Below are positions 8,420-15,442 of a stretch of 16,367 nucleotides of DNA, piece by piece (the stretch's first letter is position 1; each line of letters opens with the position of its first letter). The notes under the pieces were generated by a model. It worked only from the letters and a program-made list of their open reading frames with translations. It made no database searches and had not been told where the DNA came from. A program made the translations under genes and the position numbers. This stretch comes from Porphyromonadaceae bacterium UBA7087 (lineage in GTDB: Bacteria > Bacteroidota > Bacteroidia > Bacteroidales > Muribaculaceae). The stretch is taken from NCBI GenBank assembly GCA_002493515.1, contig DKYZ01000087.1, forward strand, positions 3,662-20,028, written 5' to 3'.

Positions 8420-8913
8420 GCAATGAACCCATATATCACGTGATGGACATAATCCGGGGCACGACAGTCGACGGCCCCGGATTCCGCACGTCAATATATC
8501 TGGCCGGATGCACCCACGGATGCCCAGGCTGCCACAACCCGCAATCGCATTCATTCGACGCCGGACAGCCTATGACTCTCGGTGAGATCATCGATATAGT
8601 CAGGGAAGAGGAATTCAATGTCACCCTCTCGGGAGGAGACCCCCTCTGCTCGCCGAAGGCCACAGCCACGCTCGCCGCCGAGATAAGGAAACTCGGGCTG
8701 TCGTTATGGCTCTACACAGGCTACACTTGGGAAGATATCATCGAATCAGACTTGCTGCGTGAAGCAGTTGCGGATGTTGACGTGGTGGTCGAAGGGCCGT
8801 TCATCCAGGCTCTCAGGGATACCGACCTCCTGTTCCGGGGGTCGTCCAACCAGCGCATAGTCGACGTGAAGGCGTCCTTAGCTTCGGGCAAGACGGTTTT
8901 ATTTGCTTCTTAG
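8416..8913 (+). CDS. nrdG: Anaerobic ribonucleotide reductase activating protein (radical SAM)
   Basis: This radical SAM activase cleaves S-adenosylmethionine through a 4Fe-4S cluster and installs the glycyl radical on NrdD. It has 165 residues, normal for NrdG. The cluster motif CTHGCPGC (Cys32, Cys36, Cys39) is the CxxxCxxC signature in its NrdG/PflA form. The preceding TVDGPGFRTSIYLAGC is typical of activases, and LSGGDPL supplies the GGD/E-type motif that contacts SAM. The gene overlaps nrdD by 4 bp, so the two should be made together. Its 3' end contains the -33 element of the next promoter (TTTG at 8902-8905). No terminator is seen between nrdG and the following gene, so read-through into it is possible. 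Confidence 0.97.
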   Translation: MSNEPIYHVMDIIRGTTVDGPGFRTSIYLAGCTHGCPGCHNPQSHSFDAGQPMTLGEIIDIVREEEFNVTLSGGDPLCSPKATATLAAEIRKLGLSLWLYTGYTWEDIIESDLLREAVADVDVVVEGPFIQALRDTDLLFRGSSNQRIVDVKASLASGKTVLFAS

Positions 8914-8933
8914 CCGCTTATTTGCTACTTTTG
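8902..8933 (+). promoter_or_regulatory. Bacteroidetes-type promoter of the sugar aminotransferase operon, near-leaderless
   Basis: TTTG at 8902-8905, inside the last codons of nrdG, is followed after exactly 20 bp by TACTTTTG (8926-8933), a perfect TAnnTTTG. The predicted start is about 8937-8941, while the gene's ATG is at 8939-8941, leaving a leader of zero to a few nucleotides. A 9-nt direct repeat, ttatttgct (8899-8907 and 8918-8926), overlaps both elements. Confidence 0.75.
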
Positions 8934-8938
8934 CAGAC

Positions 8939-10048
8939 ATGAACGACACAATAAAGTTTCTGGACCTGCAGAAGGTGAACGCTCTCCATAAAAAGGAGAT
9001 TGACGAGGCGGTGGCACGTGTGGTAGCATCAGGCTGGTATCTGCTTGGCGGCGAGAACCGTGAGTTCGAGCGAGAATACGCCGCATTTATCGGCACAGAG
9101 CATGCCATAGGATGTGGCAACGGTCTTGACGCCCTGACTCTTATCATGCGTGCATACATGGAGATGGGAGTCATGGCTCCGGGCGACGAGATAATCGTGC
9201 CTGCCAACACCTACATCGCCTCCATCCTGGCGATTACGGAAAACGGACTACGGCCTGTACTCGTGGAGCCAGACCCGCTATCATGCCAGATCACACCCGA
9301 AAACATAGAGAAAGCCATTACGGAACGCACCAAGGCCGTTATGATCGTGCATCTTTACGGACTGTGCGCCTACCGCGAAGAGATATCGGAGATATGCCGC
9401 CGGCATAATCTGAAACTCATCGAGGACAACGCGCAGGCCCACGGCTGCCTGTATGACGGACGGCGCACCGGAAGTCTCGGCGACGCAGCCGGCCACAGTT
9501 TCTATCCCGGCAAGAATCTCGGGGCGCTCGGCGACGCAGGAGCAGTGACTACATCCGACTCAGAACTTGCAGAGACCATCAGAGCCCTCGCCAACTATGG
9601 TTCCCAGAAAAAATATGTCTTCAGATATAAGGGGCGCAACTCCAGGCTCGACGAAATCCAGGCCGCAGTGCTCCGCGCCAAGTTGGCGCACCTCGACTCA
9701 GACAACCGGCGCCGCATGGAGATTGCCGACATATATTTCGACTTGATCAGGAATCCGGAAGCCAGGATGCTGCCGCGCCCGGAGAGAGGCTCGGACGTAT
9801 ATCACATTTTCCCGGTGTTCTCCGCCCGGCGCGACGAGCTGCAGTCATACCTTGCCCTCTCAGGCATCCAGACCCTCATCCACTACCCTATCCCTCCCCA
9901 CAGGCAGGAATGTTACGGCGACTGGAACAATCTCAGCTTCCCGGTCACTGAAAAAATACACCGGGAGGAGCTTTCACTCCCCATGTCGCCTGCGATGACC
10001 GACGACGAGGCCATACGGGTGGCGGAAGCTGTGAATTCTTTCCGTTAA
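8939..10048 (+). CDS. PLP-dependent sugar aminotransferase, DegT/DnrJ/EryC1/StrS family
   Basis: Likely transfers an amino group to the keto carbon of a nucleotide-linked 6-deoxy-keto-hexose for a surface glycan. It has 369 residues, the family norm. The N-terminus IKFLDLQKVNALHKKEID is the classic opening, so the ATG at 8939 is preferred over an in-frame TTG at 8903 that lies inside nrdG. The cofactor-binding features are visible: IIVPANTYIAS (85-95), IEDNAQAHG (161-169, Asp163 pairing with the PLP nitrogen) and SFYPGKNLGALGD (187-199, with Lys192 as the Schiff-base lysine). NSRLDEIQAA (234-243) is the usual dimer/active-site segment. The next gene, an FdtA/QdtA-type ketoisomerase relative, suggests an FdtB/QdtB-like role acting at C3 of a dTDP-3-keto-6-deoxyhexose. 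The exact substrate cannot be read from sequence. Confidence 0.93.
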   Translation: MNDTIKFLDLQKVNALHKKEIDEAVARVVASGWYLLGGENREFEREYAAFIGTEHAIGCGNGLDALTLIMRAYMEMGVMAPGDEIIVPANTYIASILAITENGLRPVLVEPDPLSCQITPENIEKAITERTKAVMIVHLYGLCAYREEISEICRRHNLKLIEDNAQAHGCLYDGRRTGSLGDAAGHSFYPGKNLGALGDAGAVTTSDSELAETIRALANYGSQKKYVFRYKGRNSRLDEIQAAVLRAKLAHLDSDNRRRMEIADIYFDLIRNPEARMLPRPERGSDVYHIFPVFSARRDELQSYLALSGIQTLIHYPIPPHRQECYGDWNNLSFPVTEKIHREELSLPMSPAMTDDEAIRVAEAVNSFR

Positions 10049-10058
10049 GCATATCGAC

Positions 10059-10478
10059 ATGGACTGCAGAATAATCAACCTGTCAAAATACCTCGACCGC
10101 AGGGGCAATCTGTCGGTGATAGAGGAATGCAAGGACATTCCCTTCGAGATAAAACGTACATACTGGATATATGACGTCCCGGGAGGAGAACACCGCGGTG
10201 GCCACGCATACCGCCGCAACCGCGAGTTCATAGTGGCCATGTCGGGAAGTTTCGATGTCACCGTCGACGACGGACACTCCCACACGACCTATTCCCTCAA
10301 CCGCTCATATTACGGGCTTTACATCCCTGAGGGCACATGGCGCGACCTCAACAACTTCTCCACCAACTCCCTTGCGCTCATACTCGCCTCTACCCCCTAT
10401 GACCCGGCCGACTACATCGAGGATTACGACCTCTACCGGCAGGAATACTTATCAAAAGACTCCGACGGCAATGAATGA
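10059..10478 (+). CDS. FdtA/QdtA-type cupin (dTDP-4-keto-6-deoxyhexose 3,4-ketoisomerase family), first tandem copy with altered HxH motif
   Basis: This single-domain cupin of 139 residues, beginning 10 bp after the aminotransferase, aligns along its whole length with FdtA (as I remember that sequence). Features are RGNLSVIEE (15-23), IPFEIKR (27-33), YDVPGGEHRGGHA (38-50), a SGSF-x-VTVDDG turn (56-66) and a LASTPYDPADYIEDY tail. Family members move the keto group of dTDP-4-keto-6-deoxyglucose from C4 to C3, making the substrate for a C3 aminotransferase. The usual HAH pair (His49/His51 in FdtA) reads HAY here: His49 is kept but the second position is Tyr51 (codon TAC, 10209-10211). It may therefore be less active, differently specific, or a partner of the second copy. 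The stop codon lies inside the start region of the second copy (8-bp overlap). Confidence 0.87.
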   Translation: MDCRIINLSKYLDRRGNLSVIEECKDIPFEIKRTYWIYDVPGGEHRGGHAYRRNREFIVAMSGSFDVTVDDGHSHTTYSLNRSYYGLYIPEGTWRDLNNFSTNSLALILASTPYDPADYIEDYDLYRQEYLSKDSDGNE

Positions 10479-10929
10479 CAAGACACCCGACTCGCGCCTG
10501 ACAAGCGTCTACGACTGCTCGATATTAGAGCTTAACCGCCACCATTCCGACCGCCAGGGCGACCTCTGCGTGGTGGAGAACTCGCTGACGGTGCCTTTCG
10601 ACGTACGCAGGGTATATTACCTGTATGACGTGCCGGGAGGAGAAAGCCGGGGGGGACACGCCCACCGTGCCCTGAAGCAGCTTATCGTCGCTGCCGGCGG
10701 CAGTTTCTCCGTGACTCTCGATGACGGCAACGTGAAACGCACTGTGATGCTAAACCGCCCCTACCAGGGTTTGCTGGTAGTGCCGGGGATATGGCGCACG
10801 CTCCAGGATTTCTCATCCGGAGCAGTATGCATGGTGCTGGCCTCGGAATTGTATGATCCGGAAGACTATATCGAGGAATATGCCGATTTCCTCGCCTATA
10901 AAGGGAAACAGCCGGAGGAGGACTCTTGA
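10471..10929 (+). CDS. FdtA/QdtA-type cupin (dTDP-4-keto-6-deoxyhexose 3,4-ketoisomerase family), second tandem copy with intact HxH motif
   Basis: This is a 152-residue paralogue of the preceding gene with the same order of motifs: DRQGDLCVVEN (27-37), VPFDVRRVYYLYD (41-53), GGESRGGHAHR (56-66), GGSFSVTLDDG, GIWRTLQDFSS, LASELYDPEDYIEEY. Both motif histidines are present (His63 and His65), as expected for an active 3,4-ketoisomerase. The ATG at 10471 is chosen because homology starts soon after it; the frame stays open upstream, but that part is only a shadow of the first copy. It overlaps the first copy by 8 bp, and its TGA shares one base with the rmuC ATG, so translation of all three is probably coupled. 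The two copies are clearly diverged, indicating an old duplication. The product assignment is by family. Confidence 0.88.
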   Translation: MNDKTPDSRLTSVYDCSILELNRHHSDRQGDLCVVENSLTVPFDVRRVYYLYDVPGGESRGGHAHRALKQLIVAAGGSFSVTLDDGNVKRTVMLNRPYQGLLVVPGIWRTLQDFSSGAVCMVLASELYDPEDYIEEYADFLAYKGKQPEEDS

Positions 10930-12299
10930 TGGACACAGCGATTTTGTTGACGGCAACCGGCGCTGCAGCACTTGCCATAGGATTCGCGGCCGGATGGCTC
11001 GCGGCGGCAAATGGGAAAAACGCGGCCAAGGCTGAGGCTGCGCGGCTTTCCGCAGCCTTAGAGAGCGAAAGGGAGAAATCGGAAGCGCTCGTCAGAGCCG
11101 AAAGGGAGGCAGCACGGCATACCGTCGATGAAATCAGGCGCGCCAACAGCGAGATGGCGGCTGAACGGGAACGGGCGCACGCGGCCGCCCTGCAGGAAAT
11201 GGACCGGCGCTTTACGGAGATTGTCGGAAGATCCACCGCACGCATACAGAATGCCGCCGACTCCATGCTAAGGGAGTCGCAGAGGGAGTTTGCGACGCGC
11301 AGCGGCAATGATATCGGCAATATCGTGAATCCGCTGAAGGAATCGATAGAGAAGATGAGGATGGCCATGGAGGGCAACACCCTCCGCCAGACGGAGATTG
11401 GCGCCAACATGCGTTCGGCCATGGCCGAGATAATGGAGGCGAACCGTCTCACCCGTGAGAGCGCCGACAATCTCGCCAGGGTCTTCAAGAGCGGATCGAA
11501 AGTGCAGGGCGACTGGGGGGAGGCGGTGCTTGACGAGCTCCTGCGGAGCCAGGGCTTCACTCCAGGGGTACATTATGATATCCAGACCTCCCTTCGCGAC
11601 GCGAACGGCATTGTGGTAAAATCGGAGTCCGGGGCACTGATGCGTCCTGACGTGATCCTGCATCTCGACACGACCAGAGACGTGATAATCGATTCCAAGG
11701 TGTCGATGACAGCCTATCTCGACTATGTCAACGCCGCAAACGAGACAGAGCGCTCCGCAGCTCTCAGAAGCCACGTCGAAAGCGTGGAGACGCATGTCAG
11801 GGAACTGGCCGCAAAGGATTACACCTCATATATAAGGGCCCCGAAATCCTCGATAGGATATGTGATAATGTTTGTTCCCAACTCCGGGGCGCTATGGCTC
11901 GCCATAAACTCAAAGCCCGACCTCTGGCGCCGCGCCATGGAGCGCAACGTCTTCATCGCCGACGAACAGACTCTCTTCGCCGCCCTTAAAATAATCCGCA
12001 TGACGTGGACCCAGATAGCGCAGGCGCAGAACCATGAGAAAGTATACTCCCTCGCAAACGAGATGCTTGACCGGGCCGGAATGTTTGTAAAACGCCTCAA
12101 TGCTGTCGGCGAGGCCATAAGGAATGCGCAGGAGGCCTACGACCAGACCTGCGCCAAGCTATGGAGCGGACGCCAGAGCATATCGGCAACTTGCGCTAAG
12201 CTCATAAAGCTCGGTGCGCGCCAGAGCCAGCGCAATCCCATTCCCGGAATTGAGGAGGCCACGGCAGAAGAGGAAGGCATCGGAAGCCTTCCTCAATAG
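10929..12299 (+). CDS. rmuC: DNA recombination protein RmuC
   Basis: RmuC-family proteins carry a PD-(D/E)xK-type nuclease-like domain on a membrane-anchored coiled coil and limit inversion between short inverted repeats; the biochemical activity is poorly defined. The 456 residues show an N-terminal membrane helix (about 4-26), an Ala/Glu/Arg-rich coiled coil (about 30-185), then the conserved domain: GDWGE (194-198), RPDVILHL (239-246) and VIIDSKVS (252-259, giving the D...DSK nuclease-like pattern). A HVRELAAKDY segment, a GYVIMFVPNSGALW stretch and an ADEQTLFAALK stretch follow. The ATG at 10929 overlaps the preceding TGA by one base; an in-frame TTG one codon earlier is less likely. The 3' end overlaps the convergent phosphatase gene by 7 bp. 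Confidence 0.95.
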   Translation: MDTAILLTATGAAALAIGFAAGWLAAANGKNAAKAEAARLSAALESEREKSEALVRAEREAARHTVDEIRRANSEMAAERERAHAAALQEMDRRFTEIVGRSTARIQNAADSMLRESQREFATRSGNDIGNIVNPLKESIEKMRMAMEGNTLRQTEIGANMRSAMAEIMEANRLTRESADNLARVFKSGSKVQGDWGEAVLDELLRSQGFTPGVHYDIQTSLRDANGIVVKSESGALMRPDVILHLDTTRDVIIDSKVSMTAYLDYVNAANETERSAALRSHVESVETHVRELAAKDYTSYIRAPKSSIGYVIMFVPNSGALWLAINSKPDLWRRAMERNVFIADEQTLFAALKIIRMTWTQIAQAQNHEKVYSLANEMLDRAGMFVKRLNAVGEAIRNAQEAYDQTCAKLWSGRQSISATCAKLIKLGARQSQRNPIPGIEEATAEEEGIGSLPQ

Positions 12300-12946
12300 G
12301 GGTCATCGAGATATTTGAGAATCTCCTGGGGATTGCTGACCACATGGTCGGCACAGGCTTTCCTCAGCTCAGATACGGGACGGAATCCCCACGTCACTCC
12401 TACTGACTCCACACATGCTCTCCGCGCCGTCTCTATATCCACTGCCGAGTCGCCTATGTAAAGCACCTCGCTCTTGGGAGTGGGATGCTCGCTGAGAATG
12501 GCGAAGACAATCGAGGGATCGGGTTTCGTCGGGCGGTCTTCCACCTGTCCCATCAATGCCACAAACGGCACGTCCGGAAAGAAATGTGTGATTATCCTCT
12601 TCACTGCCCCCTCATATTTGTTTGAGGCAACGGCGAGAGCCACGCCGCGCTGCGTCAGCTCCTCAAGGAGCTCGGGAATGCCAGGATAAGGCACGGTGGT
12701 GTCGGTGCAGTGCTGGTCATAATGCTCACGGAATTTTCCATATAGCAGATTGACCGTAGTCGCGTCGGCGTCGGGCTGCGCCCTCTCTATGAGCTTGCGC
12801 ACGCCATTTCCCACCATATAGTTATAGGCGGATATGGGATGCTCGGCGTAACCGAGCTCCTTCAGGGCATAGTTGCAGGAGGCTCCCAGGTCGGAGATGG
12901 TGTTGAGAAGGGTGCCGTCAAGGTCAAATATCGCAAGTTTCTTCAT
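12293..12946 (-). CDS. HAD-superfamily phosphatase, phosphoglycolate phosphatase-like
   Basis: A 217-residue cytoplasmic phosphatase with all four HAD motifs. Motif I is FDLDGTLLNT (7-16), with nucleophile Asp8 and acid Asp10. Motif II is VASNK (106-110). Motif III is the lysine in TKPDP (140-144). Motif IV is YIGDSAVDIETA (163-174), with Asp166 and Asp170 for magnesium. The helical cap between motifs I and II (about 17-85) is the type seen in Gph/PGP and beta-phosphoglucomutase relatives, so phosphoglycolate or another small phosphate ester is possible; the substrate cannot be fixed. It starts 30 bp after the tamL stop on the same strand with no promoter in between, so it is probably co-transcribed with tamL. 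Its coding strand has purine-rich aaagagacaaag before the ATG. The 3' end overlaps rmuC by 7 bp. Confidence 0.92.
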   Translation of the reverse strand: MKKLAIFDLDGTLLNTISDLGASCNYALKELGYAEHPISAYNYMVGNGVRKLIERAQPDADATTVNLLYGKFREHYDQHCTDTTVPYPGIPELLEELTQRGVALAVASNKYEGAVKRIITHFFPDVPFVALMGQVEDRPTKPDPSIVFAILSEHPTPKSEVLYIGDSAVDIETARRACVESVGVTWGFRPVSELRKACADHVVSNPQEILKYLDDPY

Positions 12947-12976
12947 CTTTGTCTCTTTTTGATTAATGAATTTTCC

Positions 12977-15322
12977 TCAGAAGGGATAACCGATCGAGAA
13001 ATGGAACGAGGAATCCCTTTTCCAGTTTGGATGTATTATAGGCCAGGGCTCCTGGTTGATGGCCGGATTGCGTGCCTTCATGCCGAGGTCGAAGCGCAGC
13101 AGGAAATATGTGAAGTCCAGCCGCAGACCGAGGCCGTAGGCAGCCGCCAGCTCTTTATAAAACGAATTGAAATGGAACATTCCTCCCGGCTGGTTGGGAT
13201 AGGCATGTATTGTCCATATGTTTCCGGCGTCGATGAATGCTCCGAGCTCTATCACCCAGAAGAGCTTTGCCCGGTATTCCACACTCATGTCAAGGCGTAT
13301 GTCGCCACACTGGTTGATAAAGTCGCTCTGGGAGTTGGTGCCGGGATAGCGTCCTGGTCCGAGGGTTCTCACCGCCCAGCCCCTCACTCCGTTGGCTCCT
13401 CCTCCGTAGAAACGTTTCTCGAAAGGCATTATGGTGGAGTTGCCGTAAGGATAGCCCACTCCCAGACCGAAATGGCACGCCAGGGCGTTGCGGCGGTCGA
13501 AGCGGTGGAGGAAACCGAAATCCCCCTCCACCCGGAAATACTGGGAATAGTGGATTCCGAATACCTTATATGGATTGGAATTATGGTCTGCGCGGTGATT
13601 GAAAATGTTGCTCAACAGATAAAGGAGGTTTCCCGCAATCTCGGCATTTGCCCTCACGGTGTATATGTTTTTCTGAATTCCGCGTCTCCAGGGCACGTCC
13701 TCCCGCTTGTTGGTATGATAGAAACTGTATCCCATCCGCATTATGAAATGGTCTTCATAACTGTATCTTAGCAGAGGATTGTCTGGAGCGATCTGGTCGA
13801 TGAAATTGTAAGTGCTTTCGGGAAGGTAGACGTAGTTGATGTCCACCGGAGTGAATGTATGGCGGTTGCGTGTGCGACGCTCGGTCCATTTATACGACCA
13901 TCCGGCCGTGGAGATTATGCGAGTGTATTCCGGACGCTCCTGATATGTCATGCTGACATGGAGGTCGGTGGTGGCGTTGATTTTGCGTTTGAAGCTCTCC
14001 TTGAGGAAAGGGGCCTTGAATTTGGGAAAATTCACACCCAGCTCAAGGGAATATTCCATATATCTATTGTGGAGGAGCCCATCGAGATCGCCGCTGAGCG
14101 ATTCGTATGCGCCGCGCACCTTCGCTGAGAGAGTCTCCGATCCTTTGCCTACATTTCTGTGGGCATAATTGAGGGCCGCCGCCACTCCCAGGTCACCCTC
14201 CGAGTTTGTGCCCTCGAGCTCTACGGAGAAGCTCTGGCTTTTACCGGGGGTCAGGAGTATATATGCGTCAAGCATTCCGAGCTGGTCGGTCCCCCCTACC
14301 GGAAGGAAACGGATGTTCACGAATTTGAGGATATCGAGCCGGGAAAGAGCCTGATAGGTACGGTCTACGTCTCTCTGGCGGTAGAGTCGTCCGCGACGCA
14401 GGAAGCAGTTGTCATATAGCACCGATGGCCTTAGATAATGTTTCTTACCGTAGAGAATCGTTATGTCCTTGTAGGTGACACTGTCGGTTGCGGAGATATC
14501 GCGCAGTGACACTGCCGTCGACGGATTGTAGTCCGTGACATAGAATATGTTGCGTATGGCATATGTCTCATGGCTGCGCAGACGCATGCCCCCGGTGTCG
14601 GGATAAGGGGGATTTACCGTCATGGTCAGGTCCACGTCGAGACTCCCCTCGGTGGTATCGGCATTGAAGGTAATGAACTCCTTTGCGAATCCGTAATAGC
14701 CCCGGTTACGCAGCGAGGCCGTGATCAGGTCGCGCTGGGTCTCGAGCAGGCTTCGGTCGAGACGGTCGCCCTTACGGATCACAAACCTGTCGGAATCCCT
14801 CATGACAAGTTGCTTTATCGTGTCGTTGGGAAACTCGTAGGAGATGCTTCTCATCACGTGGGGAGCACCGGGTTGCAGGTCATATTCCACCCTTACCTTC
14901 CTCTTTGCGGAGTCTGTCGTGACTGTGGAGCTCACCTGTGCGTCCATGAAGCCCTTGTTGACGAGCGCCTTATGGAGCTGTTCCTCGGAAGTGAGGCGCA
15001 AAGTGCTGTCATATATCACGGGAGCCTCGCCAAGCTTGCGTATCCAGCGGTTCCACCATCTGGTGGTGTCGCTGCCGCTCATGTTATAGACCCCGAGACG
15101 GAATTTTGTGCTCCAGAGCATCTTATGGTTTGGCTGCTGCCTCAGATATGTCAGCATCTCCTGCCGGTCGATGGTGTGGGTGGAATCATTGACTTTTATA
15201 TCCACCTCGTCGAGAAGGTAGCTTCCCTGAGGGACATGACGGCTGCTCCGGCAGCCGGTCAGGGCCGCAAGCGTTATCGCCATGACGATTATGAGGGATG
15301 GGCGCAGTGTCTTCAGATTCAC
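12977..15322 (-). CDS. tamL: Lipidated TamA-type outer membrane protein (TamL), BamA/Omp85 superfamily
   Basis: This is probably an outer-membrane insertase of the translocation and assembly module in its Bacteroidetes lipoprotein form. A GTG start at 15322 gives 781 residues beginning with a clean lipoprotein signal peptide: Lys/Arg n-region, hydrophobic core, lipobox LTGC with Cys24. The open frame runs upstream to 15415, but the predicted promoter lies inside that stretch, so the longer start is rejected. After Cys24 come YLLDEVDIKVND and YLRQQPN, GEAPVIYD, and POTRA-like repeats (about 40-340). A 16-stranded barrel region of about 360-781 follows, carrying GGANGVRGW (641-649), equivalent to the VRGF/Y loop-6 motif, and ending in Phe (SIGYPF). 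tamB is not adjacent: the gene downstream is a HAD phosphatase and the one upstream is divergent. Confidence 0.9.
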   Translation of the reverse strand: MNLKTLRPSLIIVMAITLAALTGCRSSRHVPQGSYLLDEVDIKVNDSTHTIDRQEMLTYLRQQPNHKMLWSTKFRLGVYNMSGSDTTRWWNRWIRKLGEAPVIYDSTLRLTSEEQLHKALVNKGFMDAQVSSTVTTDSAKRKVRVEYDLQPGAPHVMRSISYEFPNDTIKQLVMRDSDRFVIRKGDRLDRSLLETQRDLITASLRNRGYYGFAKEFITFNADTTEGSLDVDLTMTVNPPYPDTGGMRLRSHETYAIRNIFYVTDYNPSTAVSLRDISATDSVTYKDITILYGKKHYLRPSVLYDNCFLRRGRLYRQRDVDRTYQALSRLDILKFVNIRFLPVGGTDQLGMLDAYILLTPGKSQSFSVELEGTNSEGDLGVAAALNYAHRNVGKGSETLSAKVRGAYESLSGDLDGLLHNRYMEYSLELGVNFPKFKAPFLKESFKRKINATTDLHVSMTYQERPEYTRIISTAGWSYKWTERRTRNRHTFTPVDINYVYLPESTYNFIDQIAPDNPLLRYSYEDHFIMRMGYSFYHTNKREDVPWRRGIQKNIYTVRANAEIAGNLLYLLSNIFNHRADHNSNPYKVFGIHYSQYFRVEGDFGFLHRFDRRNALACHFGLGVGYPYGNSTIMPFEKRFYGGGANGVRGWAVRTLGPGRYPGTNSQSDFINQCGDIRLDMSVEYRAKLFWVIELGAFIDAGNIWTIHAYPNQPGGMFHFNSFYKELAAAYGLGLRLDFTYFLLRFDLGMKARNPAINQEPWPIIHPNWKRDSSFHFSIGYPF

Positions 15323-15348
15323 TTTCGAGTCGCGGAAATTTGATTTTA

Positions 15349-15384
15349 TCGGCAAAGTTAAGCATTTTTTGTTAATTTTGCCGA
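15349..15384. repeat. 13-nt inverted repeat enclosing two divergent -7 elements
   Basis: Left arm tcggcaaagttaa (15349-15361) and right arm ttaattttgccga (15372-15384) are reverse complements apart from one base, with a 10-bp T-rich spacer. Each arm contains a perfect TAnnTTTG facing outward. The symmetry means the two promoter cores sit in one dyad and could share a regulator or compete for polymerase. Confidence 0.75.
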
Positions 15385-15385
15385 A
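15353..15385 (-). promoter_or_regulatory. Predicted tamL promoter
   Basis: On the minus strand TAACTTTG (15360 to 15353) is a perfect -7 element. A TTCG (15385-15382), one mismatch from TTTG, lies 21 bp upstream as a possible -33 element. The start would be near 15349, giving a leader of about 27 nt before the GTG at 15322. This is the main reason for choosing the short tamL start. Confidence 0.55.
15373..15380 (+). promoter_or_regulatory. Predicted -7 element for the acyl-ACP thioesterase gene
   Basis: TAATTTTG matches TAnnTTTG exactly and lies about 60 bp before the ATG at 15443, with a start expected near 15384. No good TTTG is present 19-21 bp upstream (15349-15352 reads tcgg), so the promoter may be weak or need an activator. 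Confidence 0.48.
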
Positions 15386-15442
15386 CGGCGGCTCTCTCCA
15401 TACGCCATATACCACTCTACAACCCTATTTTAGACTGTTTTA

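Noticed and set aside
8903..8938. TTG start extending the aminotransferase by 12 codons
   Set aside because: It lies inside nrdG and upstream of the predicted transcription start, while the family N-terminus begins at the ATG at 8939.
10255..10470. Upstream extension of the second cupin by 72 codons
   Set aside because: The extension is a Thr/Ser/Pro-rich shadow of the first cupin gene; cupin homology begins only after the ATG at 10471.
15323..15415. Longer tamL start at 15415
   Set aside because: It would put 31 non-hydrophobic residues before the lipoprotein signal peptide and would lie upstream of the predicted promoter start.
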